A stretch of DNA of 64,000 nt from Bdellovibrionaceae bacterium UBA6502 (GTDB taxonomy: Bacteria > Bdellovibrionota > Bdellovibrionia > Bdellovibrionales > UBA840), in contig DJMA01000003.1 in the NCBI GenBank assembly GCA_002436415.1, positions 186,001 through 250,000 on the forward strand, given 5' to 3'. Each line of letters begins with the position of its first letter. Positions within the stretch are counted from its first letter, which is position 1. The translations under genes and the position numbers were made by a program. The notes under the pieces were generated by a model. The model did not search any database and was not told the DNA's origin. It was given only the letters and a program-made list of their open reading frames with translations. Shown piece after piece: positions 34,423-43,923 of this stretch.

Positions 34423-37293
34423 TTATTTCAGGCGTTTACTCTGTTCCAAGCTTAGTTCAACCAGCTCTTCATTAAAATTTGGGTAGACTTCCACAATCAC
34501 TGGATCATCTAAAGTTCCAATGTTTGCGTAAACCTCCCTCAATTGCCTTGGATTGGACTGATTGAGTTCAGTGATTTTTGAGATTTCCTTATGGATTCTT
34601 TTTAAGTGAATTTTGCTATCATGAACCTTCTTCATGAAAGAGCTTTGGTCTAAGTGTGTACCAACATTTTCCGCCAAATTAATTAAAATGTGGTCAGCCT
34701 GGCCTTTACCATAAACTTTGTTTGTGACAGCAAAGGCTATCTCGAAGGGCTTTGATTTTTGATGAGGGTCGTAAGCATCGAACAACTTCATTTCTCCACG
34801 GTGATAAAAGACATAGTCTGGTTTTGACTTTGGGTTTAGTCCACGATCTTCAATGTATTTTTCGATAGCCTTATTTTCTTCGGGTCTCATTTTGGCCATA
34901 CTTTCTTTACCTCGTGGATCATGAACTAGCTCAATATCGTATTTCTCCACAATTTTATTTCCTAGGGCATTTTGAGCATTGATATTTTTATTAGCCAATC
35001 GACCTCTGCGACTTTGTAGAGAATGAACATCGGGATTTTCCATATTTCCTCTGGCAATGGGGGATTCAATTCGGTAGTCGCGGTAAGTCTCCAAAAGGAG
35101 TAGATCGTCGGCCTCACAGTTTTGGGAACTGGCTCGCATGCGAGCGCATTGGTCCATGATTCGAGCAAATAGCTGATTCTCTCTACTGTCTCTAAAAGGC
35201 CGAGTACTTAACGCGAAGGCATAATCTTCTTCGCTACAGTTCTTACAGTTTCTAAGGGTTTGATTTAGATTTTTTATTTTATCTTCAAAGTCTGCATAAC
35301 TACTCTCAATACACATCTGACTTTTTAAGCAATCTCTAAAACGATCTAAAAAAGAAAAGCCATCTTCTGCTTTGATACTCAATGCTCCAAGTACATTGGG
35401 TTTATAAATTCGGTCAAGTTCAGAAAAGACTCGGGTGAAGGCTTGAATTTTTTCGAGACTACAATCCATTTGCTGAACACATAGTTCTTGAAATTCAGAA
35501 AAAAATTGTTTCGTCTCTGTGTTATATTTTGCAGAGCTCTGAAGGTCTTTAACTTTTTGTGCTACATTAAATTTTTGCATATATGTTATCTGATCACGTA
35601 ACAAAACAAGATTAGCCATTTCTTCGGCGGAGCATCCTGATTTGCATTGCTGAATCTTTGATTGAATTTCAGTTGCCTTGTCCTTGGCGATAAAATCCAT
35701 TTTCATGAGAGCTAGTTGAGATAATTCTTGAGGAGAAATTTCAATCTGCCCTGTGATACCTTCTTCCATTAAAAGTCGACGTTCCTCTTTGTTAAATCCT
35801 GCCTCTTTTAGCCTACGAGCTTTTCTAGCGATTTGCTCAGCGGTATAGTTTCCAAGAGAAGCGAGAGTACTTCTTTTTCCTGCTTCATTTCCACCAATTT
35901 CATGTGCCTCAATCAATCCACGAACCTCTTCCGGCTGTAAACTTCTACCAAGCTTTGATTCAGCGAGCTCGATTCTTTCAAGCTTTGAAAGCTGAGATTT
36001 GTTCATAGCCTTTTTGAATTTAGATTTTTCAAAGGCTTCGTTGATTAATTTTCCGAGTTTTTCATTACTAGCTTTAAAGTTAAATAGATACTTTAAGCCA
36101 CCTAAGCTCACTACTACCTGGCCCAAAGATCGACAAATGTATTTTTGCTGAGCGTGGGGGCTTAGGCACATAAGGTATTCTTTTTTCTCCTGGTCAATTT
36201 TACTTAAAAGTAGATCGTAGATTTGTGGAGCAATCTTTTTGCTCGTGTTTTCGCCTGCGGATGCCATCGCGGCCATATTGGATAGAAAGAAATTTTTTGC
36301 GATCATTCTTCCATAGGCTTTTTTTAGTAAGGAAGTGTTTTCATCAGCTAAGATCAAGTCCCATTTTTTTCGATGGTCTCTTTTTATTTTCTCAAAACCA
36401 ATAGCGGTATGGATGTATTTATTTTTACTCCAGGATTGAAGGGCTCGTAAAAAGGTCACTTTACCATTCTTATCCTTTAGGGCCTCGTAGTTTTGTTGGG
36501 CATGATTGTATAAGATATCACCAAAGCTATCCCCCCATTCACCATCGATGATTCCTTTTTTAGTAGAGACAGCGGTTTGCCAAGTGGAGGATAAAATGTC
36601 TTTTCCGGTATAACCCAAGCCTTCTAAACACGACACAATAGCTAGCTGATCATTTATAACTGTATCAAGTGCAGCCTTAATTTTTTTGCTTTTTGTTACT
36701 AAATTTAAGCTACTGTCTGCTATGTTGGATCTTTGATCTTCTGGCACTTCACTGCAAATATTATTATTTTTTGATTTTTTAAAATTTAGAATACTTCGAA
36801 CATACTCCTGCACAGGGAGTGATAGATTATTGGTCTCAGAGAGACAGTCAGTACAAAATTTACCCTCTGTATCGGAGCTAATAGACCGGGCTTGAAATAT
36901 ACTTTTAAAAACTTTGTAGGGAACGGCATTTAGTTTATTAGCGTCTTCTCTTTGTAAGAGGTGTATAAACTTAGTGTCGTAAACAAAAAAAATGTCCAAA
37001 TGTTTAATTTCCCTTTTGAACTTACTCAGGTATTTTAAGTGCGCCGTGTTTTTTCCGTAAATGCTAAAAATAGATTTAGAAATAAGTTTTAACTTGCGTT
37101 CTGGGTGAAGGAGATAATTACTAATTTCAAAAAGCTTTTGCTGATCATCCAAAGAAAAACTGGAAGTAGGTTCTTTGCTAGAAATTTTAATATGAAAGTA
37201 AGAACGAGATTGTTCCAAGGCAGATTGTGCGTAAAGACAATGCCCAAATAGAAATACAATTAAAGAAGCTACCAATACTCTCAACTTGCTCAC
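34423..37293 (-). CDS. Large exported protein with C-terminal CdiA-like tRNA-nuclease domain
   Basis: 956 residues from GTG. The signal peptide RVLVASLIVFLFGHCLYA is followed by ~400 residues of helical, Lys-rich sequence. Residues ~436-515 hold a helical module (LAESKLGRSLQPEEVRGLIE, later KARRLKEAGFNKEERRLLME) of a kind common in large exported proteins of related bacteria. Residues ~690-750 contain three Cys pairs. The C-terminal ~200 residues match the CdiA-type toxic nuclease pattern: KPDYVFYHRGEMKLFDAYDP (Asp826 and Asp839), Lys859 in VTNKVYG, then QADHILINLAEN. A secreted effector that cleaves tRNA is the inference. No adjacent immunity gene is seen. Confidence 0.75.
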   Translation of the reverse strand: MSKLRVLVASLIVFLFGHCLYAQSALEQSRSYFHIKISSKEPTSSFSLDDQQKLFEISNYLLHPERKLKLISKSIFSIYGKNTAHLKYLSKFKREIKHLDIFFVYDTKFIHLLQREDANKLNAVPYKVFKSIFQARSISSDTEGKFCTDCLSETNNLSLPVQEYVRSILNFKKSKNNNICSEVPEDQRSNIADSSLNLVTKSKKIKAALDTVINDQLAIVSCLEGLGYTGKDILSSTWQTAVSTKKGIIDGEWGDSFGDILYNHAQQNYEALKDKNGKVTFLRALQSWSKNKYIHTAIGFEKIKRDHRKKWDLILADENTSLLKKAYGRMIAKNFFLSNMAAMASAGENTSKKIAPQIYDLLLSKIDQEKKEYLMCLSPHAQQKYICRSLGQVVVSLGGLKYLFNFKASNEKLGKLINEAFEKSKFKKAMNKSQLSKLERIELAESKLGRSLQPEEVRGLIEAHEIGGNEAGKRSTLASLGNYTAEQIARKARRLKEAGFNKEERRLLMEEGITGQIEISPQELSQLALMKMDFIAKDKATEIQSKIQQCKSGCSAEEMANLVLLRDQITYMQKFNVAQKVKDLQSSAKYNTETKQFFSEFQELCVQQMDCSLEKIQAFTRVFSELDRIYKPNVLGALSIKAEDGFSFLDRFRDCLKSQMCIESSYADFEDKIKNLNQTLRNCKNCSEEDYAFALSTRPFRDSRENQLFARIMDQCARMRASSQNCEADDLLLLETYRDYRIESPIARGNMENPDVHSLQSRRGRLANKNINAQNALGNKIVEKYDIELVHDPRGKESMAKMRPEENKAIEKYIEDRGLNPKSKPDYVFYHRGEMKLFDAYDPHQKSKPFEIAFAVTNKVYGKGQADHILINLAENVGTHLDQSSFMKKVHDSKIHLKRIHKEISKITELNQSNPRQLREVYANIGTLDDPVIVEVYPNFNEELVELSLEQSKRLK

Positions 37294-37443
37294 CTAATCT
37301 TATCGGAGGCCGTAGTCTAAAACTCATGAGGCTTTGGCCTAGGAATTCAAAAAAATGAAAGTTAAAACAGCCATTTATCAGAAAAAATCACAGAGACTTG
37401 AATTATTTTTTTTTGCCAGGCAAGCTAGACTTTTGGAGGAAAG

Positions 37444-38451
37444 ATGTTAGAGGAATTTCAACTTTTAGATTTAAAGCATTTTCAGTTTGAACAAATCAGG
37501 ATTGATAGCCAGGCACTCACAAACAATCCTTTAGGGGATCCAAATGTGCGGATAAACCCCATCATGGTTCCTAAAAACTTCGATGATAAAAAACTGGGCT
37601 TGGTAATAGTTCTTGCTGGCTTTACCGGAAATGGACCAAAGTACTTAGGGCCAAGAACTTTTGAGGACAATTTCGCACAACTCATAGATAAATTGGTCGC
37701 TAAAAAGAAGGCCCCAAAGGCTGTTTATCTTTTTGTGGATGCATTTAGTTTCTGGGGAGGAAGTCAGTTTATAAATTCTAAAGCTGTTGGAAATTACGAA
37801 GACTATTTGGTAAAAGAATTAATTCCCGCAGTAAAGAAAGAGTTTCCAATCAAAGAGGGGAGAACTCTGGTAATGGGTGGGTCCAGTGGAGGCTATGGAG
37901 CATTGCACTTGAGCTCAAAATTCCCAAAGCAATTTCCTTATTGTGCAGCGATTGCCCCGGACTCTCACTTTGAATCTTGTTATGTGGGAGATCTGCAAAA
38001 GGCATCTAGTTTTATTTTAGGCAAATCGTACAAAGAGTTAAAAGAATTGCATTCTGCTGGAAAAATTTTAAGTCGCCGTGGTGATGGTCATAGTATTTTG
38101 AATGCCATCGGTATGACAGCTTGTTACTCACCAAAAACAGCCAGTCAGTTAAACTTCCCCATGGATTTTAAAACAGGCGAGATTGATAAAGCTGTTTGGA
38201 GGCTTTGGAAGAAGCATGATCCAGTAATTTTTCTGAATTCTCGAAAAAATAAAGTAAAAAATTTGAAAGGAATATTTATAGAGGTTGGCGTAAGAGATCA
38301 ATTCTGTTTGTTCTTTGGAGCAAGAAGAATGAATCAGTTATTAAAGTCTTTAAAAATAAAACACCACTATAATGAATTTAACGGAAGTCATTGGGACCTT
38401 TCCGAAAGGCGCCCAATGGTTCTAGATTGGATAAATTCAAAATGGAAATAA
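37444..38451 (+). CDS. Esterase D-like alpha/beta hydrolase
   Basis: 335 residues, no signal peptide. The alpha/beta-hydrolase nucleophile elbow is MGGSSGGYGALHLS (second Ser in GSSGG), the oxyanion region is VIVLAGFTGNG, and the C-terminal GSHWDLSERR supplies the likely catalytic His; the acid is probably Asp in GVRDQFC. It resembles the esterase D/putative esterase family. Cytoplasmic; substrate unknown. Transcribed divergently from the large exported nuclease-domain gene. Confidence 0.82.
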   Translation: MLEEFQLLDLKHFQFEQIRIDSQALTNNPLGDPNVRINPIMVPKNFDDKKLGLVIVLAGFTGNGPKYLGPRTFEDNFAQLIDKLVAKKKAPKAVYLFVDAFSFWGGSQFINSKAVGNYEDYLVKELIPAVKKEFPIKEGRTLVMGGSSGGYGALHLSSKFPKQFPYCAAIAPDSHFESCYVGDLQKASSFILGKSYKELKELHSAGKILSRRGDGHSILNAIGMTACYSPKTASQLNFPMDFKTGEIDKAVWRLWKKHDPVIFLNSRKNKVKNLKGIFIEVGVRDQFCLFFGARRMNQLLKSLKIKHHYNEFNGSHWDLSERRPMVLDWINSKWK

Positions 38452-38478
38452 GGTCGGAATTAATGACAAAGAAATAAT

Positions 38479-40137
38479 TTAATATCCATTAGCAGCACCA
38501 GGCAGTCTTGAATCAAAGGCTGCCTTTAAAACTTCGCCTTCTTTGGTAGCGCCGTACACTCTTCCAGCCCAACTTTCTTCCAGATCATGACCTTTCTTTT
38601 TTAAGTCTTTTATAAGCTCTGGAAAAACTTTGTTTTTTTCGTAGTAGAGTTTGTGGGGAAGAAACTGATGATGAAATCTTGGGGCTTGAATGGCTTCATC
38701 AATGTCATAACCACTTACTAAGTTTCTGTACATCACTTGTAAGATCGAAGAAATGATTCTTGGACCACCAGGAGATCCGAGAACTAGCCTTGTTGATTTG
38801 TCTTTGTTTTCAACAATAGTGGGAGTCATTGAACTAAGTGGTCTTTTACCTGCCTCAGCTTGATTCATACTACCTTGAACAAGACCAAACATATTTGGCT
38901 CACCAGGACGGGTTGTGAAATCATCCATTTCGTTGTTTAAGTTGATTCCATACTTTTCGGTAAAAATCCCTGAACCAAAACTACCATTGAGAGTAACAGT
39001 CATTGAAACAGCATTACCATTTTTATCTAAAATGGAAAGGTGAGTGGTTTCGGTACTCTCTTGTGGAATGTAATCCTTTTCATCTAAAGGATCTAATTTT
39101 AAAGTTTTGTAGGACGAGATGCTTGAAACCAAGCGATCCAAATACTTTTGATCTAAGATTTTTCCAAGTGGGTTTTCAAAGTATTCTGGGTCCGCTAGCA
39201 AGGCTCTAGAACGATAGCTGCGCGAAAGAATTTCTCCTAGTAAGTGAATTTCTTGTGTTGAATAGGCTTGGTAGTTATCCAGTTCCCATTTTTCCATTAG
39301 GTATAGAGCGGTTTTAATAATAACTCCTCCACTGGAAGGTGGTGGCATCATGTGAATTTTAAAACCTTTGTATTCCGCTTCTAAGGGCTCTCGCCATTTT
39401 ACCTCATAGTTTTTGAGATCTTCCGTTGTGATCTTTCCACCAGCCTTTTTAACACTGGCGATTAAATCCTTGGCGATTCTTCCTTCATAAAATTCCTTAA
39501 CGCCTTTGTGGCGAAGAAAGCTTAGTGCTTTTGCTAATTTTAGTTGTTTAAAATTTTGTCCCGGTTTGATCTTTTTTAAATCATCACCAAAAAGATTTTT
39601 TCCGGCTTTGTTAAAGCGATCCCAGTTACGGTTAAGACGCTCCACATAGTTACCACTTAACTGAAATCCGTTTTTTGATAAATCTATTGCATCATCAAAC
39701 AATTCCTGCCAGCTAAGCTTACCGTAGGTTTTGTGAAGTTCCCAAAGACCCTTCGGGATCCCCGGGACTCCTACTGCAAGACCACCGGTGATAGAACTTT
39801 TTTCTCCAGCTTCTTTAAAGCTATTTTCATTGATTGCCTTCGGGCCAACTTCCCTAAAATCAAGTGCTTTTATCTTACCATCCATTTTGACAAGAGCAAA
39901 TCCACCTCCGCCCAGGGCTGAAAAGTATGGGTTAGTAACACCCATGCTTAGAGTCATCGCGACGGCTGCATCAACTACATTACCGCCTTTGGCGTAGATC
40001 TTTTTTGCGGTTTGAACTGCTTCAGGTGATGCGCCAGATATGACAATATCTCTTCCTTCAAAAGGGGCTGCCTTCACAGTAAAGTGAACAAATAAAAATA
40101 TAATGATTCCAAAACTAATGTGTAGAAAGTATTTCAT
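38479..40137 (-). CDS. ggt: Gamma-glutamyltransferase
   Basis: 552 residues. Signal peptide YFLHISFGIIIFLFVHFTVKA. It starts with the usual GGT region (VVDAAVAMTLSMGVTNPYFS, LGGGGFALVKMDG). The autoprocessing site and nucleophile is Thr364 in TTHLSILDKNGNAVS, and the oxyanion/binding segment is RPLSSMTPTIV and GSPGGPRI. The periplasmic enzyme cuts the gamma-glutamyl bond of glutathione and transfers or hydrolyses it. GAGGA stands five bases before the ATG. Monocistronic. Confidence 0.95.
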   Translation of the reverse strand: MKYFLHISFGIIIFLFVHFTVKAAPFEGRDIVISGASPEAVQTAKKIYAKGGNVVDAAVAMTLSMGVTNPYFSALGGGGFALVKMDGKIKALDFREVGPKAINENSFKEAGEKSSITGGLAVGVPGIPKGLWELHKTYGKLSWQELFDDAIDLSKNGFQLSGNYVERLNRNWDRFNKAGKNLFGDDLKKIKPGQNFKQLKLAKALSFLRHKGVKEFYEGRIAKDLIASVKKAGGKITTEDLKNYEVKWREPLEAEYKGFKIHMMPPPSSGGVIIKTALYLMEKWELDNYQAYSTQEIHLLGEILSRSYRSRALLADPEYFENPLGKILDQKYLDRLVSSISSYKTLKLDPLDEKDYIPQESTETTHLSILDKNGNAVSMTVTLNGSFGSGIFTEKYGINLNNEMDDFTTRPGEPNMFGLVQGSMNQAEAGKRPLSSMTPTIVENKDKSTRLVLGSPGGPRIISSILQVMYRNLVSGYDIDEAIQAPRFHHQFLPHKLYYEKNKVFPELIKDLKKKGHDLEESWAGRVYGATKEGEVLKAAFDSRLPGAANGY

Positions 40138-40484
40138 AAAATCCTCGAAGCAATTCTAATGATGTTCTTTTAGTTTACAGGCTTTGAAATAATAGATGTA
40201 TTATCAGTAGCTTAGGCTGACTCCTTGGGGGCGAAGGTTTAGGTAATTCTTGCCTCGTTTAATCGATTTGGCCCCGACCTAAGTAAATGTTTTTAACTTA
40301 ACAGGTTTTCTGTATCTTTTTGAATTTGAAAGAAAGAAACTGTTCCTTGTGACTTTACCCAGTGTGTAGATCGTAAATTTTTATACAAGTCTGAAGATCC
40401 TACAGAATTGGTTCTGTATCAAAACAAAGATCACAAAAGACTACGAAAGTTTGATAGAAGAAAGAATAAATCAATGAGGAAAAC
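40138..40484. other. Divergent intergenic region
   Basis: Lies between ggt (minus) and an exported-protein gene (plus), so it should hold promoters both ways. I see no gene, repeat or strong hairpin. GAGG precedes the downstream ATG. Confidence 0.35.
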
Positions 40485-41663
40485 ATGCTCTATTTTCGTT
40501 TTACAAGCTTTCAGCAGTTTATTTGTGGACTTTTTATAACTTTATTAATTTCAAGCCAAGTTAGAGCCGCAGATAAAATTGGTAAGTTAAGTGTAGCCAG
40601 TAACAATCCAGCAGTTCGTCGTTGTGCAACCGCTCTTTACAACAAGAACATAAGTTCTGCCCTTATCAATGGTGTCGCTAATGGTTTTGAAGTCTCTAAT
40701 GTTTTTACTGGCATCAATGATTTTACCGATGGTTTACTTGAGTTTGCTGCCATAATGAATGAAACAACTCCAATAGTAGTAAACCCTATGGGACCTGTAG
40801 TTGCTATGGGAGTGCGAAGTTTAAAATCAAGTTCTACCGAATCTGCAGCTATTTCTGGCTTAGGAATGTTAGCAGGTGGACTTTCTAGTTTTTTAGGAGC
40901 CTATAAGAATTTGGAGGTCTATCGGGTTAACTTTGAAGATGGCAAGCACCTCGATGTTTTAGTGCAAGACACCTGGTTTATGGGCAATTCAATAGTTGAA
41001 AAAAAAATGGAAGGACTCCATGAGAGTATGAATCTAATTGAGGCGAACAGTTCGACTTATGAACAAAAAGCCTCTCAGCCTCTTTCGAAAAGAATTTGTA
41101 CAGCAGCAAGCTGTGTTTTATGGCTTTCATCTCCATTTTTGTTAGCACATGATTTAGATATTTCCAGTTTATCCGAGGTTCAAAATGACCTTCTAAAAGT
41201 TCTTATTTCTTCAGCTTCTTTAGGCGCTGGCATGTATGCTTTCTTCAAATTTAGGAAGTTTAGACAATCTGATTCAGACTATTTTATAAATAAGACAATT
41301 GATGAGGAAGTAAGAGAGCATAATGATTCTGACCTTGTGGTTCTGCATATTAGAGAGGGAATCGGTTTGATCCGAGAATCGCTTGCTAAGCGAGGTGCCG
41401 TTAAAATCGATACTAAAGAGTATGTTAAAAGTTTAGTGAAAGAGGAAGTGGAAAAGAAGACTAGTGATATGAATGAAGATGAAAAGAAGTCTGTTTTCGC
41501 TAGAATTGGCTCTAGCTTTGATGACTTATGGAGAGTTAAAAACTCGAAAGATCAAAGCTCTCAAGAAGTTAGTGGAGAAGAAAATACTAGATCTAATCTT
41601 TCTTGGCTAGAAAGAAATGTTCTGAGGAAAAAGCCTCCTAGGGAAGAAGAGCCTGAAGAATAG
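40485..41663 (+). CDS. Exported or membrane protein of unknown function
   Basis: 392 residues. N-terminal signal peptide FICGLFITLLISSQVRA. There are moderately hydrophobic segments at ~95-140 (Gly/Ala-rich, ISGLGMLAGGLSSFLGAY) and ~210-255 (CVLWLSSPFLLAH and LISSASLGAGMYAFFKF) that could span the membrane, then a charged Lys/Glu-rich helical tail. I recognise no family. Two genes of unknown function further downstream have a similar layout (signal peptide, short hydrophobic helices, charged tail), so these may be accessory envelope proteins. Confidence 0.65.
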   Translation: MLYFRFTSFQQFICGLFITLLISSQVRAADKIGKLSVASNNPAVRRCATALYNKNISSALINGVANGFEVSNVFTGINDFTDGLLEFAAIMNETTPIVVNPMGPVVAMGVRSLKSSSTESAAISGLGMLAGGLSSFLGAYKNLEVYRVNFEDGKHLDVLVQDTWFMGNSIVEKKMEGLHESMNLIEANSSTYEQKASQPLSKRICTAASCVLWLSSPFLLAHDLDISSLSEVQNDLLKVLISSASLGAGMYAFFKFRKFRQSDSDYFINKTIDEEVREHNDSDLVVLHIREGIGLIRESLAKRGAVKIDTKEYVKSLVKEEVEKKTSDMNEDEKKSVFARIGSSFDDLWRVKNSKDQSSQEVSGEENTRSNLSWLERNVLRKKPPREEEPEE

Positions 41664-42413
41664 GTTTATTTTGGCCTTTCTTGTTTCACTTTACAAAATA
41701 TAAATTTTTAGTTCTATCTTGTAAATTACTAAACCTAGATCTGTCTATCGCTCTAAGAAGAGTGTCTTCTCGTAATTCTACGATGGCCACCATTTCCGCA
41801 TTGGAAGTAATCTCATTAGATTAAGTTTTGTCCCTAGAAAATATTTCTTAAGTCTGAGGCGAGTGTTCAGAAATGGTAACTTTTTTAGAAGTAAAAAATT
41901 ACCAAATGAACTTACCTGAACTTACCTGTCATTGCTAAAGAGCTTTATTCATGTAATTAGTACGGACTACTCTCTTAAAAACTTTCTTTTTTGGAGAAAT
42001 CATTCTAATAAATTGTGTTAAATGACTGTTATAGGGAGCTTTCCTAAAGTTTGCCATTTTACACAATTGGAAAGAAGTCTAAGTTGAAATAGAAAATACA
42101 TTAAGTGTTTTCAACATATGGAAACATAAAATGGAGTAAAAACTGAATAGAGAAAATGCAAGCAAGAGCAATAGTTTGCATCCCAGCATCAAGTCTCTGG
42201 TATTAATGAGTTCTTGATTTGGAGGAAACTTTACTAGATTGGCTTAGATTTATTTCAGCTTTTGTTCTCTATATAGTTTTAAACAGAAGGTTTTGGTTTT
42301 GAGATTAGGGTGTTTCACTCGGAGGAAGAAATAAAAAGATGCTATGTATTTTTAACTTTAGGTTCCTCTGTTTTTTTAGAAAGTAATTTCTAGTTGAGCC
42401 TTAATTTAATCAA
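41664..42413. other. Intergenic region with a gene remnant
   Basis: The first ~190 bases contain a decayed copy of the 3' end of the GNAT-nitrilase gene (listed separately). After it the sequence is AT-rich and without a supported gene. A 10-base direct tandem repeat (GAACTTACCT twice, near 41905-41928) is the only other feature I see. Confidence 0.5.
41686..41850 (-). pseudogene. Remnant of a duplicated GNAT-carbon-nitrogen hydrolase gene (3' end)
   Basis: Read on the minus strand, this stretch gives NAEMVAIVELREDTLLRA and then SNLQDRTKNLYFVK before TGA. The intact gene 2.2 kb away reads NVETVAIADLRVDTLLEA and then RNLQDRRHDLYSVK at its C-terminus. About 40 codons stay aligned and in frame, while an in-frame TAA breaks the frame a few codons upstream, and similarity fades there. 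It is therefore a truncated, non-functional copy of the last part of the gene in the same orientation. Confidence 0.8.
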
Positions 42414-43154
42414 ATGAGGGATATCTTGGGTTCTTTTTTTCTAGTTAATAAATTGAGAGATTCAATTCAGTTCCATCGGACTGGAATAGCTTTTTTGAGG
42501 TTTTTGAGTGTTTTGGTATTTAGCATTTGCTTTGTTCAATCTTCTGAAGCCACAGAAATCAATAGCACTTGGTCCCAATGCAGAACATCCATAAAGAAAT
42601 CAGTAAAAGAGGTTTCTAAACTTAGGCAAAAACTACGTATTCAACTGGACTACAGCAAATTATATAATGTGTCTAAATTCTTTGGACTGAATTATTTAGG
42701 CTTTGTGTTATCTGGTTGGCCTCTTTGGTATTTTCCAGAAGTTCATTCTTATTATAAAAATCATTTGTCCTACGATCAAAAAAGGCAAATTGACGAAATT
42801 TTAAATCAACCAAAAAACAAAGTTGAACCAACAAATTTAGAACCTGCTTTAACTAGCATTCGTTCATGGAAGCAGGCCAAAAAGATATATTTGTTTCTAC
42901 TAGGCTTGGTTTCATCGGGGATGGCTTTGGATCATTTTTTGGACTACATACCATACTCATACCTAGTTGAGGGGAGGGACGGTTTGGTAGAGTTAAAGGT
43001 AGATAGAATTACTCAGGACTACCTTGAAAAGTACCAACAAGAATTAAGCCCCGAGTACAAATCCTACTTAGCTGATTTGGAAAGGGATAAAAAACTATGG
43101 AGATTACTAATTGAAATTTATAAAGATAAAAAAGGAGAAAATAATGAAAACTAG
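42414..43154 (+). CDS. Membrane/exported protein of unknown function
   Basis: 246 residues. No Shine-Dalgarno sequence precedes the ATG, and the hydrophobic export signal (AFLRFLSVLVFSICFVQSSEA) begins only at residue ~27, so a TTG near codon 28 may be the true start. A second hydrophobic segment is LGFVLSGWPLWYFP, and a third LFLLGLVSSGMALDHF. The remainder is charged. Its last 11 bases overlap the ATG of the next gene, so the two form an operon. No family recognised. Confidence 0.62.
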   Translation: MRDILGSFFLVNKLRDSIQFHRTGIAFLRFLSVLVFSICFVQSSEATEINSTWSQCRTSIKKSVKEVSKLRQKLRIQLDYSKLYNVSKFFGLNYLGFVLSGWPLWYFPEVHSYYKNHLSYDQKRQIDEILNQPKNKVEPTNLEPALTSIRSWKQAKKIYLFLLGLVSSGMALDHFLDYIPYSYLVEGRDGLVELKVDRITQDYLEKYQQELSPEYKSYLADLERDKKLWRLLIEIYKDKKGENNEN

Positions 43155-43794
43155 GAAGCGAATTTTTTCGAAATTTGTAGCCTTAACAACAGCTGTGTTT
43201 TTTAGTTTAAATTTGGCAGCCCATAATTTAGTAACTTATGATTTAGAGATTGAAGAGGCACCTGGGCAACATCTTAAGATGACATGGCAAGGAGACCTTA
43301 GGAGCTATGAGTATTGTTCAGAAGAAGGATGTGAGTTTTTGGGGCAGGTACCCAATTTCATATTTACCTCAAATTCAATCTTGGAATCCAGCCCAGATCC
43401 ATCTTGGATGACGAAAGCTGCAGGGGGAGCATTAGGATCTATAGTTGTTGTTGCGGTTGCGGGAGTTGCACTGTGGATAGGTGTTAAATTAAAAGAATCT
43501 GCAGGACCTGGTAGCCAGGGCTCGCCGAATACTGGTGTTTCAGAGATGATTTTGACTTTATTAATCGGTATATTCGGTGGTTATACGGGCTACAACGTGA
43601 CCTACGAGTCCTTTATTGATTGGGTTGAGCAGAAGGAACTAAGCGTCCACGAAGCGGAACTTCTAGAAAGAACCTTAGTTAAGATTGATCAATTAGCAAG
43701 TACAGGGAGAAGCTTAAAAGGTGATCCTGAGATCATAAAGCAAGAAATGAGAACGGCTTTGATAATTGCAAATCGCTTAATGCAAAGTAAGTAA
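43144..43794 (+). CDS. Exported membrane protein of unknown function
   Basis: 216 residues from ATG 43144, with AAGGAG seven bases before. Signal peptide SKFVALTTAVFFSLNLAAH. One Cys pair (YEYCSEEGCEFLG), then a Gly/Val/Ala-rich membrane segment (GSIVVVAVAGVALWIGV) and a second hydrophobic segment (ILTLLIGIFGGYTGY), and a helical tail. Overlaps the preceding gene and is probably co-expressed with it. I do not recognise it. Confidence 0.68.
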   Translation: MKTRKRIFSKFVALTTAVFFSLNLAAHNLVTYDLEIEEAPGQHLKMTWQGDLRSYEYCSEEGCEFLGQVPNFIFTSNSILESSPDPSWMTKAAGGALGSIVVVAVAGVALWIGVKLKESAGPGSQGSPNTGVSEMILTLLIGIFGGYTGYNVTYESFIDWVEQKELSVHEAELLERTLVKIDQLASTGRSLKGDPEIIKQEMRTALIIANRLMQSK

Positions 43795-43854
43795 TATTAT
43801 CTAAATAAAAATAGAAAGCCTTCTATGGGGCTAATTTCAAGGCCCAGGGCATAA

Positions 43855-43884
43855 AAAAGCCTCATCTTTAAAAAGATGAGGCTT
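43855..43884. terminator. Bidirectional intrinsic terminator
   Basis: Stem AAGCCTCATCTTT / AAAGATGAGGCTT, with A-run on the left side. It separates the converging plus-strand pair and the minus-strand GNAT-nitrilase gene. Confidence 0.8.
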
Positions 43885-43923
43885 AAATAAAATCAGACTA
43901 AAGCTCACAGCTGGGTGGCTATT

